64,000 bases of DNA, taken from NCBI RefSeq assembly GCF_042186555.1, contig NC_133330.1, forward strand, positions 164,561,907 to 164,625,906. The letters are read 5' to 3'. Positions 30,521 through 41,290 of the stretch are shown piece after piece; position 1 is the first letter of the stretch, and every line of letters begins with the position of its first letter. The notes under the pieces were generated by a model. That model was given only the letters and a program-made list of their open reading frames with translations, was not told where the DNA came from and ran no database searches. Origin of the DNA: Aquarana catesbeiana (Eukaryota; Chordata; Amphibia; Anura; Ranidae). Position numbers and translations under genes: made by a program.

Positions 30521-31605
30521 TAAAAAGTCTTCTTCTTCCCCGCTTCTTCCTCCTCTGAGCATCTCCCGCTCCTTCCTCCGGTCTTCTCCTTCTTCCTCCG
30601 ATCTACTCCTTCCAGTCTTCTTCTTTCTCCTGTCTTCTTTGTCCAGTGTTCTACCTCCGCCGCTGCTCCCCCTGATGACTCTCCTTCGTCAAAAACTGTC
30701 TATTGTCTTTTGTCACACTACACTACTTTTTTTTGGTGAATGGGTAGGGGTACGATGTACCCGATATCCATTCACATGGGTGGAGGCCGGGATCTGGGGG
30801 TACCCTTGTTAAAGGGTGCTTCCAGATTCCGATAAGCCCCCCGCCTGCAGACCCCGACAACCAGTGGCTAGGGTTGTCGGGATGAGGCCCTTGTCCCCAT
30901 CAATATGGGGGCAAGGTGCTCTGGGATGAGGGGCACAGAGCCCCCCCTGCCCCAAAGCACCCACCCCCCAATGTTGAGGGTATGCAGACTGGTATGGTTC
31001 AGGAGGGGGGCCGCTTGCTCGTCCCCTGCCTTTCCTGACCTGCTCAGCTGCATGCTCGGATAAGGGTCTGGTATGGATTTTGGGGGGGACCCCATGCCAT
31101 TTTTTGATGTGGGAGGGGTCCCCTCCGAATCCATACTAGACCCAAGGGCCTTGTATGGACCTGGAGGGGACCCCACACTGTTTTTTTTTCACGTGTTTTT
31201 TTTTTTTTAGCCGGTAATTCTTTTTTTTTTACATTCAGCTGTCAGCGGGGAAGCCCACTGACAGCTGATGACTCATTGGTTGTTAAGGACGCGGCGGCCG
31301 GCTTCCCGTTCCTCTCCTTAGCAACCAGCTATATACAGTGTAAAAAATAAAAAGCAAAACGCAAATCGTGGCAAAATCATGGTAAAACACGGTAAAATAG
31401 CGGTACTTGCTTTTGGATGCGGGTCCATTGAAGTCTATTACATGCAAAATGCTGCATTTTGCAGGAAAAAAAGTCCCCGACCCTTTCCAAAAACGCAGGG
31501 GCACAAAAATGCAATGATGTGAACGTGTTCCAAAGGAACACATGTTAAAAAATGTCCCTACATTTCGTCAAAATGCATCAAAAAATAATTTGTGTGAATT
31601 GAGCC
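30521..31605. mobile_element. F3: half of a foldback element (F4 family) inserted in Tc1
   Basis: It matches the F4 right arm (48840-50087) from 'gtcaaaaactgtct' to the terminal 'tgtgtgaattgagcc'. It includes the block 'gggtctggtatggatttt' (31070) and the TIR-proximal 'aaaaagtccccgaccctttc' (31468-31487). TAA follows at 31606-31608. Only one arm is present. The first 160 bp is pyrimidine-rich, the opposite strand of the usual purine-rich block. Confidence 0.65.
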
Positions 31606-31607
31606 TA

Positions 31608-31790
31608 AGAGGGTGTGCACACTTATGCAACTACATTATTTATTTTTTTTATTTTTACCCCTCCCCCCCACAAAAGATTTCAGTTTGTTTTTCAAATGTG
31701 TTGTACAGTTTATAGGTCACATTAAAGGTGGAAAAAGTTCGTAAATGATTTATATTTGTCTCATTTTTTTTTACATCACAGAAACCCGAT
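31608..31790. repeat. Tc1-type terminal sequence
   Basis: 'agggtgtgcacacttatgca' and the following AT-rich sequence mirror the end seen at 12430-12460. It is probably the outer end of the Tc1 copy broken at 30520 by F3. A short (TA)n run lies at 31789-31806. Confidence 0.55.
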
Positions 31791-31971
31791 ATATATATAT
31801 ATATGTGTGTCATGGATGTAAATTGTAACACTATCACACTATCAATTTGTGATACTGTTTTAAATATGTTGTGAATAAATTGCATTTACAGCTGCCTGAC
31901 TACCTGATCATTATGTTAATGCTTTGGCTTAAATGTTATGTATCACTGATCTGGGACGAGTATTACATAGT

Positions 31972-32226
31972 AAGGCTCTTTTCACACTCGTGCGACTTTT
32001 CTTGTGACTTTGGACATCAGAGCCGCATGACAGGTCGTACCCCATGATTCCCAATGATAACCATTCATATGTGTGCGACTTCAAGTCGCACGGACTTGAA
32101 AGTAGTCCCTCTACTACTTTGGTCCGACTTTGATGCGAGTTGAGGTCCATAGACCTGAAGTTTACACAGGCAAATCGCAGCGAAATCGCGTGACTTTCAA
32201 GTTGCGGCAGTGTGAAAGGGGCCTTG
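31972..32226. mobile_element. Foldback MITE with TTTTCACAC ends
   Basis: The left end 'aaggctcttttcacactcgt' pairs with the right end 'gtgtgaaaggggcctt'. Further inner pairing includes 'gtcgcacggacttg' with 'cttcaagtcgcac'-type segments. 44265-44805 is a related element. Confidence 0.6.
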
Positions 32227-32940
32227 GTCAGGTTAAAAAAAAGAGTCCATCTAGTTCAAATTAAATTAACTTACTGCATGCTTGTTCTGGGTTTATAACT
32301 CAAAAGAAGTTAATCCAGATACAGCCAGGTAACTAGCACTTTCAGAACTCTGGTCAACAACAGCATCCTCCGTATTAATTTTCCAATAGGTGTGAAGCAG
32401 AGAGATTTCAGATGGAGTGCTTGCTCCATCTAGTGACTGATTTTTAAATCTGTATATATATCTAAAACAATAAGGCTGCATGCACATGGGAGCATTTACC
32501 TGTGCAGCTTAAATACACTGCATATTTTTGGTGTTCTGGATGCACACCCATAGACATGAAGGCAGCTGTACGTAGCTATTTGTGTAATGTACTGTAGTAC
32601 ATGCACACAGATTTAATGCACTGAATGGGCAATATGTGTTTGGTGCATTACATCTGTGCACATGTGCTTCTTTATGATATTAGCAGCGCATAACTTTGCA
32701 AAGCCTCCCTCTCCCATTCATATCTATGGGCTGCTGTATGCAGCTTTAGGACATCCGGCACACCAGAAATACGCAATGTCTTTTTTTTTGCACAGGCAGG
32801 AGTCCAATATGTATATAGCAAGCAATTAACTGGAAAAGTAAATATATTAAAACATAAACATTGCTAATAGTGAATTAAAGTGGTTGTAAACCCTCACATA
32901 TAACCACTGAAGTGATTGGTCTCAGGAGATTAAACAAATC
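32227..32940. other. Non-coding, mostly unassigned
   Basis: No gene is seen. 32873-32940 begins 'gaattaaagtggttgtaaac', a half of a T2-like MITE cut off by F2. Confidence 0.45.
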
Positions 32941-33762
32941 CCCCTATATAAGCGTCACACAGCGGGAGCCTCCCTCCATGCCATCATGGATGCGGAGCGG
33001 CCCGAGGAGAAGAAGGGAAGAAGACGCCGACGCCGCGGAGGAGATGCCGGACGAGAACACCGGAGGAAGAACCAGAAGAACCAGAAGAAGAAGAAGATGG
33101 AGGAAGAAACCGAAGGAAGATAGAAGAAAGAAGAAGCATTTAAATAAAGGAATTGTCAAAAACTGTCTCTTGTCATTTTTTACATTTTTGACAGTTTTTT
33201 TGTGAAATGGTAGGCCCTTACCATTTCACATAGGGGGGAGGGCCGGGATCTGGGGGTCCCCTTGTTAAAGGGGGCTTCCAGATTCCAATAAGCCCCCCGC
33301 CCGCAGACCCCCACAACCACCGGCCAAGGGTTGTGGGGATGAGGCCCTTGTCCTCATCAACATGGGGACAAGGTGTTTTGGGGGCTACCCCAAAGCACCC
33401 TCCCAATGTTGAGGGCATGTGGCCTGGTACGGTTCAGGAGGGGGTCGCTCTCTCGTCCTCCCCTCTTTTCCTGCAGCCTGCCAGGTTGCGTGCTCGGATA
33501 AGGGTCTGGTATGGAATTTTGGGGGGACCCTTTTTTTTTTTTTTTGGTGCGAGGTTCCCCTTAAAATCCATACCAGACCTGGAGGGTCTGGTATAGATTT
33601 TGAGGGGGACCCCACGCCATTTTTTTTTTTTTGGCCTGGGTTCCCCTTAATATCCATACCAGACCTGAAGGGTCTGGTATGGAATTTAAGGGGACCCCCA
33701 CGTCATTTTTTTTTTTCATTTTGGTTCGGGGTTCCCCTGTGGGGAATTCCCATGTCGTTTTT
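32941..33762. mobile_element. F2: right arm of an F1-family foldback (part 1)
   Basis: It matches 25895-26815 of F1. TATATAA at 32944-32950 is a better TATA box than in F1. The purine-rich block carries a 45-residue frame (32986-33123) beginning MDAERPEEKK, and AATAAA is at 33143-33148. The L1 at 33763 interrupts it; it continues at 39997-40460 and ends GCTCATCCCTA. The left arm is absent. Confidence 0.8.
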
Positions 33763-34192
33763 CCTTGTCAAAAGAAGTTTATTGAGTATACAATGTTATA
33801 AAGATACATAAAGTAAGTTTACAAGGATCTATAAAGTAAGCTCATTGTTTTACAGTAGGGTTTATATAGGTAAATATCATGAAATTTCAAATATTAAACA
33901 TTGGGTTCACGTAAACCTAAATTAAAGATATATATCATTTCCTTAGTTACTTTTGTAGGTATTTAAATGATTTATACCTACTATACATATTGTTTACAAG
34001 TAGAGTGTATATAGGTCAAATAAATTCTGATAATGAGCTTTAATCGTAAGGTGGAGGAAAGGAAAGAGAAAGAAGAAAAAGGGTTGAAAGGTAGAGGTAT
34101 GGTCCACAAGGTTGTCCCGCTCGTCAGTTTATTATTCTTTTTAGTTCTCTTTGAAGCCTTAGAATGGGTGTCTCTGTAAGTCATTTAATCTG

Positions 34193-37100
34193 TTACCATG
34201 GCAACAGGACAGAGTCATTGAAGTTTGACAGGAACTGTTGTTTTATCCAAGGATGCCAAAGTTTTTCAAATTTTGGAATTTGATTTTGATCGATGGCTAC
34301 CATCTTAGCATGGGACATTGTATTATTCATTCTGTGAATTGTTTCTGCTAGTACCAATGTAGGAGATTTCCATGCCTTGGCCACTGTTTGTTTTGCAGCC
34401 GTTATTAGTTGGATCATAAGTTTGAATTGAGAGAGTGTTAACCATTCTGGTTTTAGATTAAGTAAAGTTAAATATGGATCTGGTTGTATTATTTTTTTAA
34501 ATATTTTAGATGCAATCACGAAGACTTCCTTCCAGAAGGTTTGGATTACTGGGCACGTCCACCATATGTGTAAATATGTGCCTATTTCTGGGCATCCTCG
34601 AAAACAAAGAGCTGAGGTATTAGGTGAATATTTTGCCACTCTAGCGGGTACAAGGTACCAGCGAGTTAGGACTTTATAATTTGTCTCCAGTGCTAAGATG
34701 TTGGGTGAAGATGACTTAGATGTGAGCCATATGTTAGACCAGTCCGTGTCTTCTAAAGTTCGTCCCAGGTCCTCCTCCCACCGCTGAACGTAAGAGGGTC
34801 TATTAAGATTTGCTACTCCATATAATTGATTATAAAGTGATGAAATTGTACATTTAGCAAATGGATCTTTTGTACAGATTGATTCAAAAATGGATAATTG
34901 GGATAATGGTGTATCCCCCTTTAGGAATGGTGTATAGAAATTTTTGATTTGGAGATATCTAAATATCTCAGAGTTTGGTAGATCATATTTTTCTCTAAGC
35001 GATGGGAATGAAAGGAATGATTTAGATGCTATGAAGTCATTTAGTGTCTGAATGCCTGATGTTGTCCAAGCTTTAAAAGAATTTGGGTAGATCCATGCCG
35101 GATAAAAGGCCGGATTTCTGATAAAAGAAAGGAGAGGATTGTGTGGAGATTGTAACTGATATTTGGTTTTTAGTTTATCCCAGAGAGATAGGAAGTGTTT
35201 AGTTATGGGATTATGAATTTTAAAGCGGTCTTTAGGATCAAGCCATAATAAATTTGATATTAATAGAGGGTCATTTTCTGAAGCCTCTATAAATACCCAT
35301 AATGGGATTTCCTGTTTTGCATGATATTTGGACAGACTGGCCAAATGTGCTGCTCTGTAGTAGTTAGTAAAATTAGGGTATCCCAGGCCTCCTTTATTTT
35401 TGGGAAGAAGTAGTGTGTGTATAGGTATACGTGGTTTAGAAGAGCCCCATATAAACGAAGTTGCTCTTTTTTGTACTATTCTCAAAAAATAGGAAGGAAT
35501 TGGAATAGGGAGGACTCTGAATAGATAAAGCAATTTGGGTAGAATAGTCATTTTGATTGCATTAATCTTCCCTATCCAGGATAAAGGAAGTTGCGACCAT
35601 TGTTTTATTAGATTTGTGATCTGTCTTAATACAGGAGGATAATTGTTTGAGAATAAGTCAGAATGAGATGCTGTTAAATGAATTCCAAGATATGGGATTG
35701 ATTTTTCTGCCCACGTGAATGGGAGTGCAGCCCTAGCCGGGATCAATTCCATGTTTGTGAGTGAAATATTAAGCACTAGGCATTTCTTAGGATTAATCAT
35801 AAGGCCGGATAGGGCTGCAAATCCATCAAGAGCTGGTATTAAGTTAGGACCAGAGACCTGTGGTGATGATAGAAAAAGTAATATATCGTCTGCAAATATA
35901 CATAATTTGTGTGTAATACCTCCTACTTCAATGCCAGTTATAGTTTGGTTTGTTCTGATGTATTGGGCCATGGGTTCGAGTATAAGGGCAAATAATAAGG
36001 GAGATAATGGGCAACCCTGTCGGGTACCTCTTTCGATATTAAAGGCTTCAGATTTGTATCCAGCATATTTTATATAGGCTTTGGGTTTATTATATAATGC
36101 TTTGATCCATGTTAAAAAGTGGGGTCCAAAACCCCATTTTTGTAATGAATATTGCATATATTGCCAGGATACTGTGTCAAATGCCCTCTTAATATCGAGA
36201 GATAGAAAACATAAAGGGATTTTCCGTTTTTTAGCAATATGTGCCAATAACACTGCCCTGCGTATATTATCGCCTGCCTGTCTATTTGGCATGAAGCCTA
36301 CTTGATCTCTATGTATTAATTTTCCTATAATGCTATTGAGGCGTTTTGCTATTATTTTTGCTAAGAATTTAATATCGAGGTTTAACAGAGAGATAGGCCG
36401 ATAATTCACACAGGAAGTATCATCAGAAAAGGGTTTTGGGATCATACAAACAATTGCCATTAGTGTTTCTTGCCGAAAAGAATGTCCATCTAGAAGTTTG
36501 TTAAAAGTTTCAGTGAGAATGGGAGAGAGTATTTCTGAGAATGTTTTATAGTATAAAGCCGAGTAGCCGTCTGGGCCTGGTCTTTTGTTAAGTTTTAGGT
36601 CTTTTATGGCGTTAGCAACTTCATCTATAGTTATAGGCTCATCCAAACTGCTTTTTTGATTCTGAGATAACTCAGGTAAGGTTATTTTTGAGAAGAAGGA
36701 TTCAGTCTCTGTAGGATTAAATTCATTGTTTGTCTTGTATAAAGTTGCGAGATGTGAGTGAAATTTATGGACTATTTTAACTGGATTACAAGTGTAAACA
36801 TTTTTTGATAATTTCAAACGTATTGGTTTGAAAGATTTGTTAGTTGAATTTAATGCCCGAGCCAAATATGTACCTGGTTTGTTTGTATTCATGTAGAAAT
36901 TGTGTTTGGAGCGTTTGAGGGATTTATCAACTGACTCAGTGAGAAATAGATCGTATTCCAATCTAGATTTTTCCAGATGAGATTTTGTACTCTGAGATGG
37001 ATTATCTTGAAATGATATGTAGGCTGCATTAAAATTGAGTTCTAGTTTTTTTGCTAGATTTTTGCATTCCCGTTTAAATAGTGCCATTTGTCTTTGTATT

Positions 37101-37984
37101 GTACCACGCAAGACAGGCTTATGAGCTTCCCACAGTGTTATTGGGGAGATGTCTGTTGTATTATTAATTGATATGTATTCCTTTAAAGCTTGTTCAATGG
37201 CCATCTGATGTAGTGGGTGTTTGAGCATTATGTCCGGTAAGTACCACGTTGGGTCATGTGCTTTTGGTATGGCTGAGGCTATAGTAGTGTATACTGCATT
37301 ATGGTCAGACCACGGAATCGGAATTATATCTGATGCAATAATTTCTGGTATCATTCCTATTGTTAGAAAAATATGATCTATTCTGGTGAAGGTTTGATGA
37401 GGGTGCAAGAAATAAGTGAATTTCTTTTTCATTGGGTTACTTTCTCTCCATGAATCTACCAGATTGTATTTGGAAAGAAGTTGAGAAAAAGGTAATCTAG
37501 AGGTTATTTTGGATGGTGTAAAAGGTGATTTATCTAGAAATGGGAGGAGGACCTGGTTCGAATCCCCGCACATTATCACTGTTCCTATTTTGTGTGTATT
37601 AATCACTTGTAATATATGTGAGAGGAATGGTGTAGGTTGTTTGTTAGTAGCGTAGTAGGAAATCACCGTGATTGCTGTATCCATTATATAACCCATGAGT
37701 ATCAGGTATCTACCTTCTGGGTCTTTAATTTCTGATGATAAGGTGAATGGTGTGGATCGGTGAAATGCAATTAGAGTTCCCCTTTGCTTGGTACAGGCAG
37801 AAGCCGTGTAAATTTGTTGATAAAAAGGAGAAATATATTTTGGAGTAGAATCTTTGGTGAAGTGTGTTTCTTGGAGGCATATTATGTGAGCCTTCTTGTT
37901 ATGGAAAGTACGGAAGGCTTTGGTCCTTTTTTGAGGGACATTTATTCCCTGAACATTCAGGGAAAGTATATTCAGTGGTGCCAT
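34193..37984 (-). CDS. L1 ORF2: APE endonuclease and reverse transcriptase (intact, 1263 aa)
   Basis: This is an uninterrupted frame of normal L1 ORF2 length. The APE-type endonuclease occupies residues 1-230 with Asn10 (SLNVQG), Glu39 (QETH), Asp141/Asn143 (CGDSN), Asp203 (RIDHIF) and Ser226-Asp227-His228 (SDHNA), so all catalytic positions are present. The RT occupies ~450-760: NYRPISLLN, GFMPNRQAGDNIRR, LDIKRAFD (Asp597), GTRQGCPLSPLLF and FADD (697-700). A C-terminal Cys/His motif CFRGCPEIGTYLHIWWTC follows. It nicks the target and reverse transcribes L1 RNA in place. The start ATG at 37984 directly precedes the endonuclease. It could still be functional if its ORF1 partner is supplied in trans. 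Confidence 0.95.
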   Translation of the reverse strand: MAPLNILSLNVQGINVPQKRTKAFRTFHNKKAHIICLQETHFTKDSTPKYISPFYQQIYTASACTKQRGTLIAFHRSTPFTLSSEIKDPEGRYLILMGYIMDTAITVISYYATNKQPTPFLSHILQVINTHKIGTVIMCGDSNQVLLPFLDKSPFTPSKITSRLPFSQLLSKYNLVDSWRESNPMKKKFTYFLHPHQTFTRIDHIFLTIGMIPEIIASDIIPIPWSDHNAVYTTIASAIPKAHDPTWYLPDIMLKHPLHQMAIEQALKEYISINNTTDISPITLWEAHKPVLRGTIQRQMALFKRECKNLAKKLELNFNAAYISFQDNPSQSTKSHLEKSRLEYDLFLTESVDKSLKRSKHNFYMNTNKPGTYLARALNSTNKSFKPIRLKLSKNVYTCNPVKIVHKFHSHLATLYKTNNEFNPTETESFFSKITLPELSQNQKSSLDEPITIDEVANAIKDLKLNKRPGPDGYSALYYKTFSEILSPILTETFNKLLDGHSFRQETLMAIVCMIPKPFSDDTSCVNYRPISLLNLDIKFLAKIIAKRLNSIIGKLIHRDQVGFMPNRQAGDNIRRAVLLAHIAKKRKIPLCFLSLDIKRAFDTVSWQYMQYSLQKWGFGPHFLTWIKALYNKPKAYIKYAGYKSEAFNIERGTRQGCPLSPLLFALILEPMAQYIRTNQTITGIEVGGITHKLCIFADDILLFLSSPQVSGPNLIPALDGFAALSGLMINPKKCLVLNISLTNMELIPARAALPFTWAEKSIPYLGIHLTASHSDLFSNNYPPVLRQITNLIKQWSQLPLSWIGKINAIKMTILPKLLYLFRVLPIPIPSYFLRIVQKRATSFIWGSSKPRIPIHTLLLPKNKGGLGYPNFTNYYRAAHLASLSKYHAKQEIPLWVFIEASENDPLLISNLLWLDPKDRFKIHNPITKHFLSLWDKLKTKYQLQSPHNPLLSFIRNPAFYPAWIYPNSFKAWTTSGIQTLNDFIASKSFLSFPSLREKYDLPNSEIFRYLQIKNFYTPFLKGDTPLSQLSIFESICTKDPFAKCTISSLYNQLYGVANLNRPSYVQRWEEDLGRTLEDTDWSNIWLTSKSSSPNILALETNYKVLTRWYLVPARVAKYSPNTSALCFRGCPEIGTYLHIWWTCPVIQTFWKEVFVIASKIFKKIIQPDPYLTLLNLKPEWLTLSQFKLMIQLITAAKQTVAKAWKSPTLVLAETIHRMNNTMSHAKMVAIDQNQIPKFEKLWHPWIKQQFLSNFNDSVLLPW

Positions 37985-38930
37985 GGCAATAGATCAAATA
38001 GTTTTGACTTACTTTTTGTTATGCAGAGCTGACTGCGCAGATCAACCTGTGTGGACTGAAGAGATGAATAGATAGAAAAGAAACCAGTGAATTCTGGAGT
38101 AAAGAGTAAACAAAAAACATATGAGATTAGATGATACATTGTATAAATTATTTTTTGCAAGTAATCACAATTTACCCGTGAAAGAGAATAAATATCTCTC
38201 TCAGGGGAATAAGTGCCTTCGTCACACTCCCACATAATATGGTTGGGAGAATGAGGAGGGCTAATGGGGGTACACGGATCTTCCGCTTACAGGAGAGAAG
38301 TGCTATGTCAAAAGACATCAAAATGATGTTTCATTAATTGGAGTGCAGAATATAGTTTTTGTTGAAATTATTTATTCCAGGGTGGTTGTATATGGTTAGT
38401 CTTGCCCTAGGCTAAATAATTCAGTTAGAAAGGTACTGTTAATAACTTTGGTATTGATGAAGATAGTTTGAATTATTTTGGGATTTTAACCCTTTTAGAG
38501 TAAACAATTACATATTTTATTCATATGTAACTGTTTAGATATGTTAACTCATAAAATTGAGGTTGTATTGCTTCAGATTAGAATAAACAAAAACATATTT
38601 CTAGGAACTAGTTAGGTAATAATATATTTGTTTTAAGAAAAGAAAGAAAAAGCTTCCATTACTTCTGGATTATTGAACATATTTGTCCTAAAAAGTAATA
38701 AATCTATTGTTATTACCTGATAATATATAACTGAACAAGAATTTCCTTATTTCACTTATATATTCTAAGGCTATATGAATCAGAAGTAATAAGAAATATA
38801 ACTGGAATGTAACATGATCCCACACAGTGTGTGACTATCAGAATGCAGTTACATTCAGTTATAAATATAGGTTTTTTATAGAGAACCATCTCTTAGTATA
38901 ATAAATGAAGAGATATCAGGAATTAGGATG
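37985..38930 (-). other. L1 inter-ORF spacer
   Basis: 945 bp of AT-rich sequence lie between the two ORFs with no frame of interest. This is far longer than the spacer of mammalian L1. It may be a normal feature of this lineage or contain an old insertion; no duplication or terminal repeats were seen. Confidence 0.5.
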
Positions 38931-39958
38931 TCAGTCCACTGAATCTTCTTGGTCCATGGATGATGTGGCATAACGGCCTCTTTTGTGAGAATGATGATTC
39001 CCATTTTGTTCTGAAATTTTCTGGGTGCTGCCTGAAGGTGAAGATGATGCCATTCTTCTGCGTGTGGGAGTGTTGCTGCTTGTGGGTTCTGTCAGATTTA
39101 ATTTTAAAAGGGTTTGTTGTAGTTCATCTGCTGATCTGCTTCTGTAAATTGTACCTTGGTAGTTAAATCTGACTGAAAAGGGGAAGCCCCATTGATACAT
39201 AATGTTGTGGCGTTGCAGTTCCATTAGTTGGGGTTTCATGGATCGTCTTTTAGTAATAGTAAGTTGGGATAGGTCAACAAAAATTTGATAATTGTGTCCT
39301 TGAAAATTAAGTTCCTTTTTTTTCTCTTGCAGCAATTAGTATTTGTTCTTTCGTTCTGTAATAATGAAATTTTGTGATTATATCACGTGGGGGTCCATCT
39401 TTCTTTTTGGCTGTGAGGGCTCTGTGTACTCTGTCCAGTTCTAAACGTTCAATAGGGATATCTGGCTTTAGTTCTTGTAATAGAGCAGTAATAGTAGATT
39501 GCAGGTCTGTCACAGTTTCAGTTTCCCAGCTCTCTTATTTCTTTGGTTAGGCTTTTTGTTATTTGGTCTGAGGTTTGTTTTAAAGCCTTAATAAGCATCT
39601 TTTCAAATTGTAATAATATTACTGGGGATACTGAGGAGGCTTGTGGAGAAGTTTGTGAGAGGATTTGTTCTGTATCTGACTCAAATGGAGAGTCTTGCTG
39701 TGAGATTTTCTGTCTGTGAGAGCGCCCCGATGCTGTATATTGTGAGGTGACTAGAGCTGCTTTAGTTGCAGTGAGTGCCTGTGAGCTCTTTGTGAGGTGA
39801 TTTTTATTTCTGCCACGGTTTCCTCCCAGTACCATATTTCCTGCCCAAACTTTCACAGTTTGTTCCCTGGGGCAAAAAGGTTCAAATGGATACCTTTTGA
39901 GCCTGCAGGCTCCGCTTTGTCCTTCTCTTTTCTCCTCAGCGGTGTGGAGCTCTAACAA
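38931..39958 (-). pseudogene. L1 ORF1 (RNA-binding protein) with two frameshifts
   Basis: Three consecutive frames in different phases (39958-39518, 39513-39307, 39335-38931) together make a full ORF1p. The likely start is the Met at ~39835. The order is a polar N-terminal region, a coiled-coil-prone helix (FEKMLIKALKQTSDQITKSL), an RRM with LDRVHRALTAKK and FHYYRTKEQILIAAREK, then the C-terminal domain IFVDLSQLTITKRRSMKP and YQWGFPFSVRF, and a basic tail. ORF1p normally coats L1 RNA as a trimer. Shifts lie near 39515 and 39320. The second is in an A/G-rich run (aaaaaaaagg), where either indel mutation or sequencing error is possible. Confidence 0.85.
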
Positions 39959-39996
39959 TGCATGTCTGCTCCGCTAGGCTCCGCCTCCTGCCCCCC

Positions 39997-40460
39997 TCCC
40001 ATGTCGTTTTTATCAATGAACTTTTATGTGTATTGTCAGACTGGCAATTCCTTAAGTAGTAGTTTTAAATGACTTTTTTTCCTTTGAAATGTCATTTTGC
40101 TGTCAGACTGTTCTAAACACGGGAAACATGTGCCCCTTTACAGGCATACTATAGACACCCCCCAGGTATGAAATTTAAAGGAATATTACAATTTATTGTT
40201 TCACTTTAAGTATTATTAAAATCACTGCTCCCGAAAAAACAGCCGTTTTTAAAACTTTTTTTTGCATTGATCCATGTCCCCTGGGGCAGGACCCGGGTCC
40301 CCAAACACTTTTTATGACAATAACTTGCATATTAGCCTTTAAAATTAGCACTTTTGATTATTCCCATAGACTTTAATGGTGTTCGCGTGTTTGAACAAAT
40401 TTTTTGCCTGTTCGCAAGTTCTGGTGCAAACCGAACAGGGGGGTGTTCAGCTCATCCCTA
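39997..40460. mobile_element. F2: outer part of the arm (part 2)
   Basis: It continues 33762 after the L1. It matches 26800-27275, with 'aggcatactatagacacccc' (40143-40162) and the terminal GCTCATCCCTA at 40450-40460. The following 40461-40514 repeats a short piece of the same outer arm. Confidence 0.8.
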
Positions 40461-40514
40461 ATTGCCGGACCGACATTTCATTATAGCCGCGAGTAGTTTT
40501 AAATAACTTTTATT

Positions 40515-41290
40515 CCTTAAGGGCCAGTTCACACCACATGCAGTCCAGTGCGTTTTTTTTTCTGCATCAGAAATGCACGGAAAGTAGGTTATATGGTTTT
40601 CAATGGCATAGTTCACACCAGTGCTTGCAGTTCCAGTGCGTTTCCAGTTCCCCAAAAAAAAGTCGAACATGCTGGATTTTTTATGCACTGAACTGTACTG
40701 GAACGCTGTAAAATGCATCAAAAACGCACTGGAATGCACCAAAAACGCACTGCAACACACTTGTCTTTATTTAAGGTTAAGAAAAAAGAGGGGGGGAGCA
40801 CTGGACTGCATCAAAAATGCACCAAAAACGCACTGGAACGCATAAAAAATGTGCATGCAGAAAAGCATCTGGAACGCATCCGGACTGCGTTTCTATGGTG
40901 TGATCTTGCCCTTAGGGCCCTTAGGGCCAGTTCACACCATAGAAACGCAGTCTGGACGCGCTCCAGGTGCTTTTCTGCATGCACGTTTTGGATGCGTTCC
41001 AGTGCGTTTTTGGTGCGTTTTTGATGCAGTCCAGTGCTTTTTTTCCCCCTCTTTTTTCTTAACCTTAAATAAGGACAAGTGCGTTCCATTGCGTTTTTGA
41101 CAGCTTTCCAGTACAGTCCAGTGCAGAAAAAATGCAGCATGTTCTACTTTTTTTTCTGGAACTGGAACGCACTGGAACGGCAAGCACTGGTGTGAACTAT
41201 GCCATTGCACACCATATAGCTGAATTTCCATGCATTTTTGATGCATAAAATATGCACTGGACTGCATTGGTGTGAACTGGCCCTTAAGCA
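40515..41290. mobile_element. 775 bp near-perfect palindromic MITE
   Basis: The left end 'taagggccagttcacacca' pairs with the right end 'tggtgtgaactggccctta'. Arms of ~385 bp meet near 40918 at 'cccttagggcccttaggg'. Inner sequence consists of many 'aacgcactggaatgcatcaa'-like units. Minus- and plus-strand frames across it are mirror artefacts. Confidence 0.8.

Larger units (their letters stand above)
33763..39996 (-). mobile_element. Full-length L1-type LINE with 15 bp target duplication
   Basis: TCCCATGTCGTTTTT is present exactly on both sides (33748-33762 and 39997-40011). On the minus strand it has a very short 5' leader, ORF1, a ~945 bp spacer, ORF2, a 430 bp 3' UTR, and the end 'ttttgacaagg' with AATAAA just before it. 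It sits inside F2; F1 at ~26810 shows the uninterrupted site. Exact duplication and intact ORF2 suggest a recent insertion. Confidence 0.95.

Noticed and set aside
35715..36077. Plus-strand frames antisense to L1 ORF2
   Set aside because: Antisense shadows of the intact ORF2; no independent signals.
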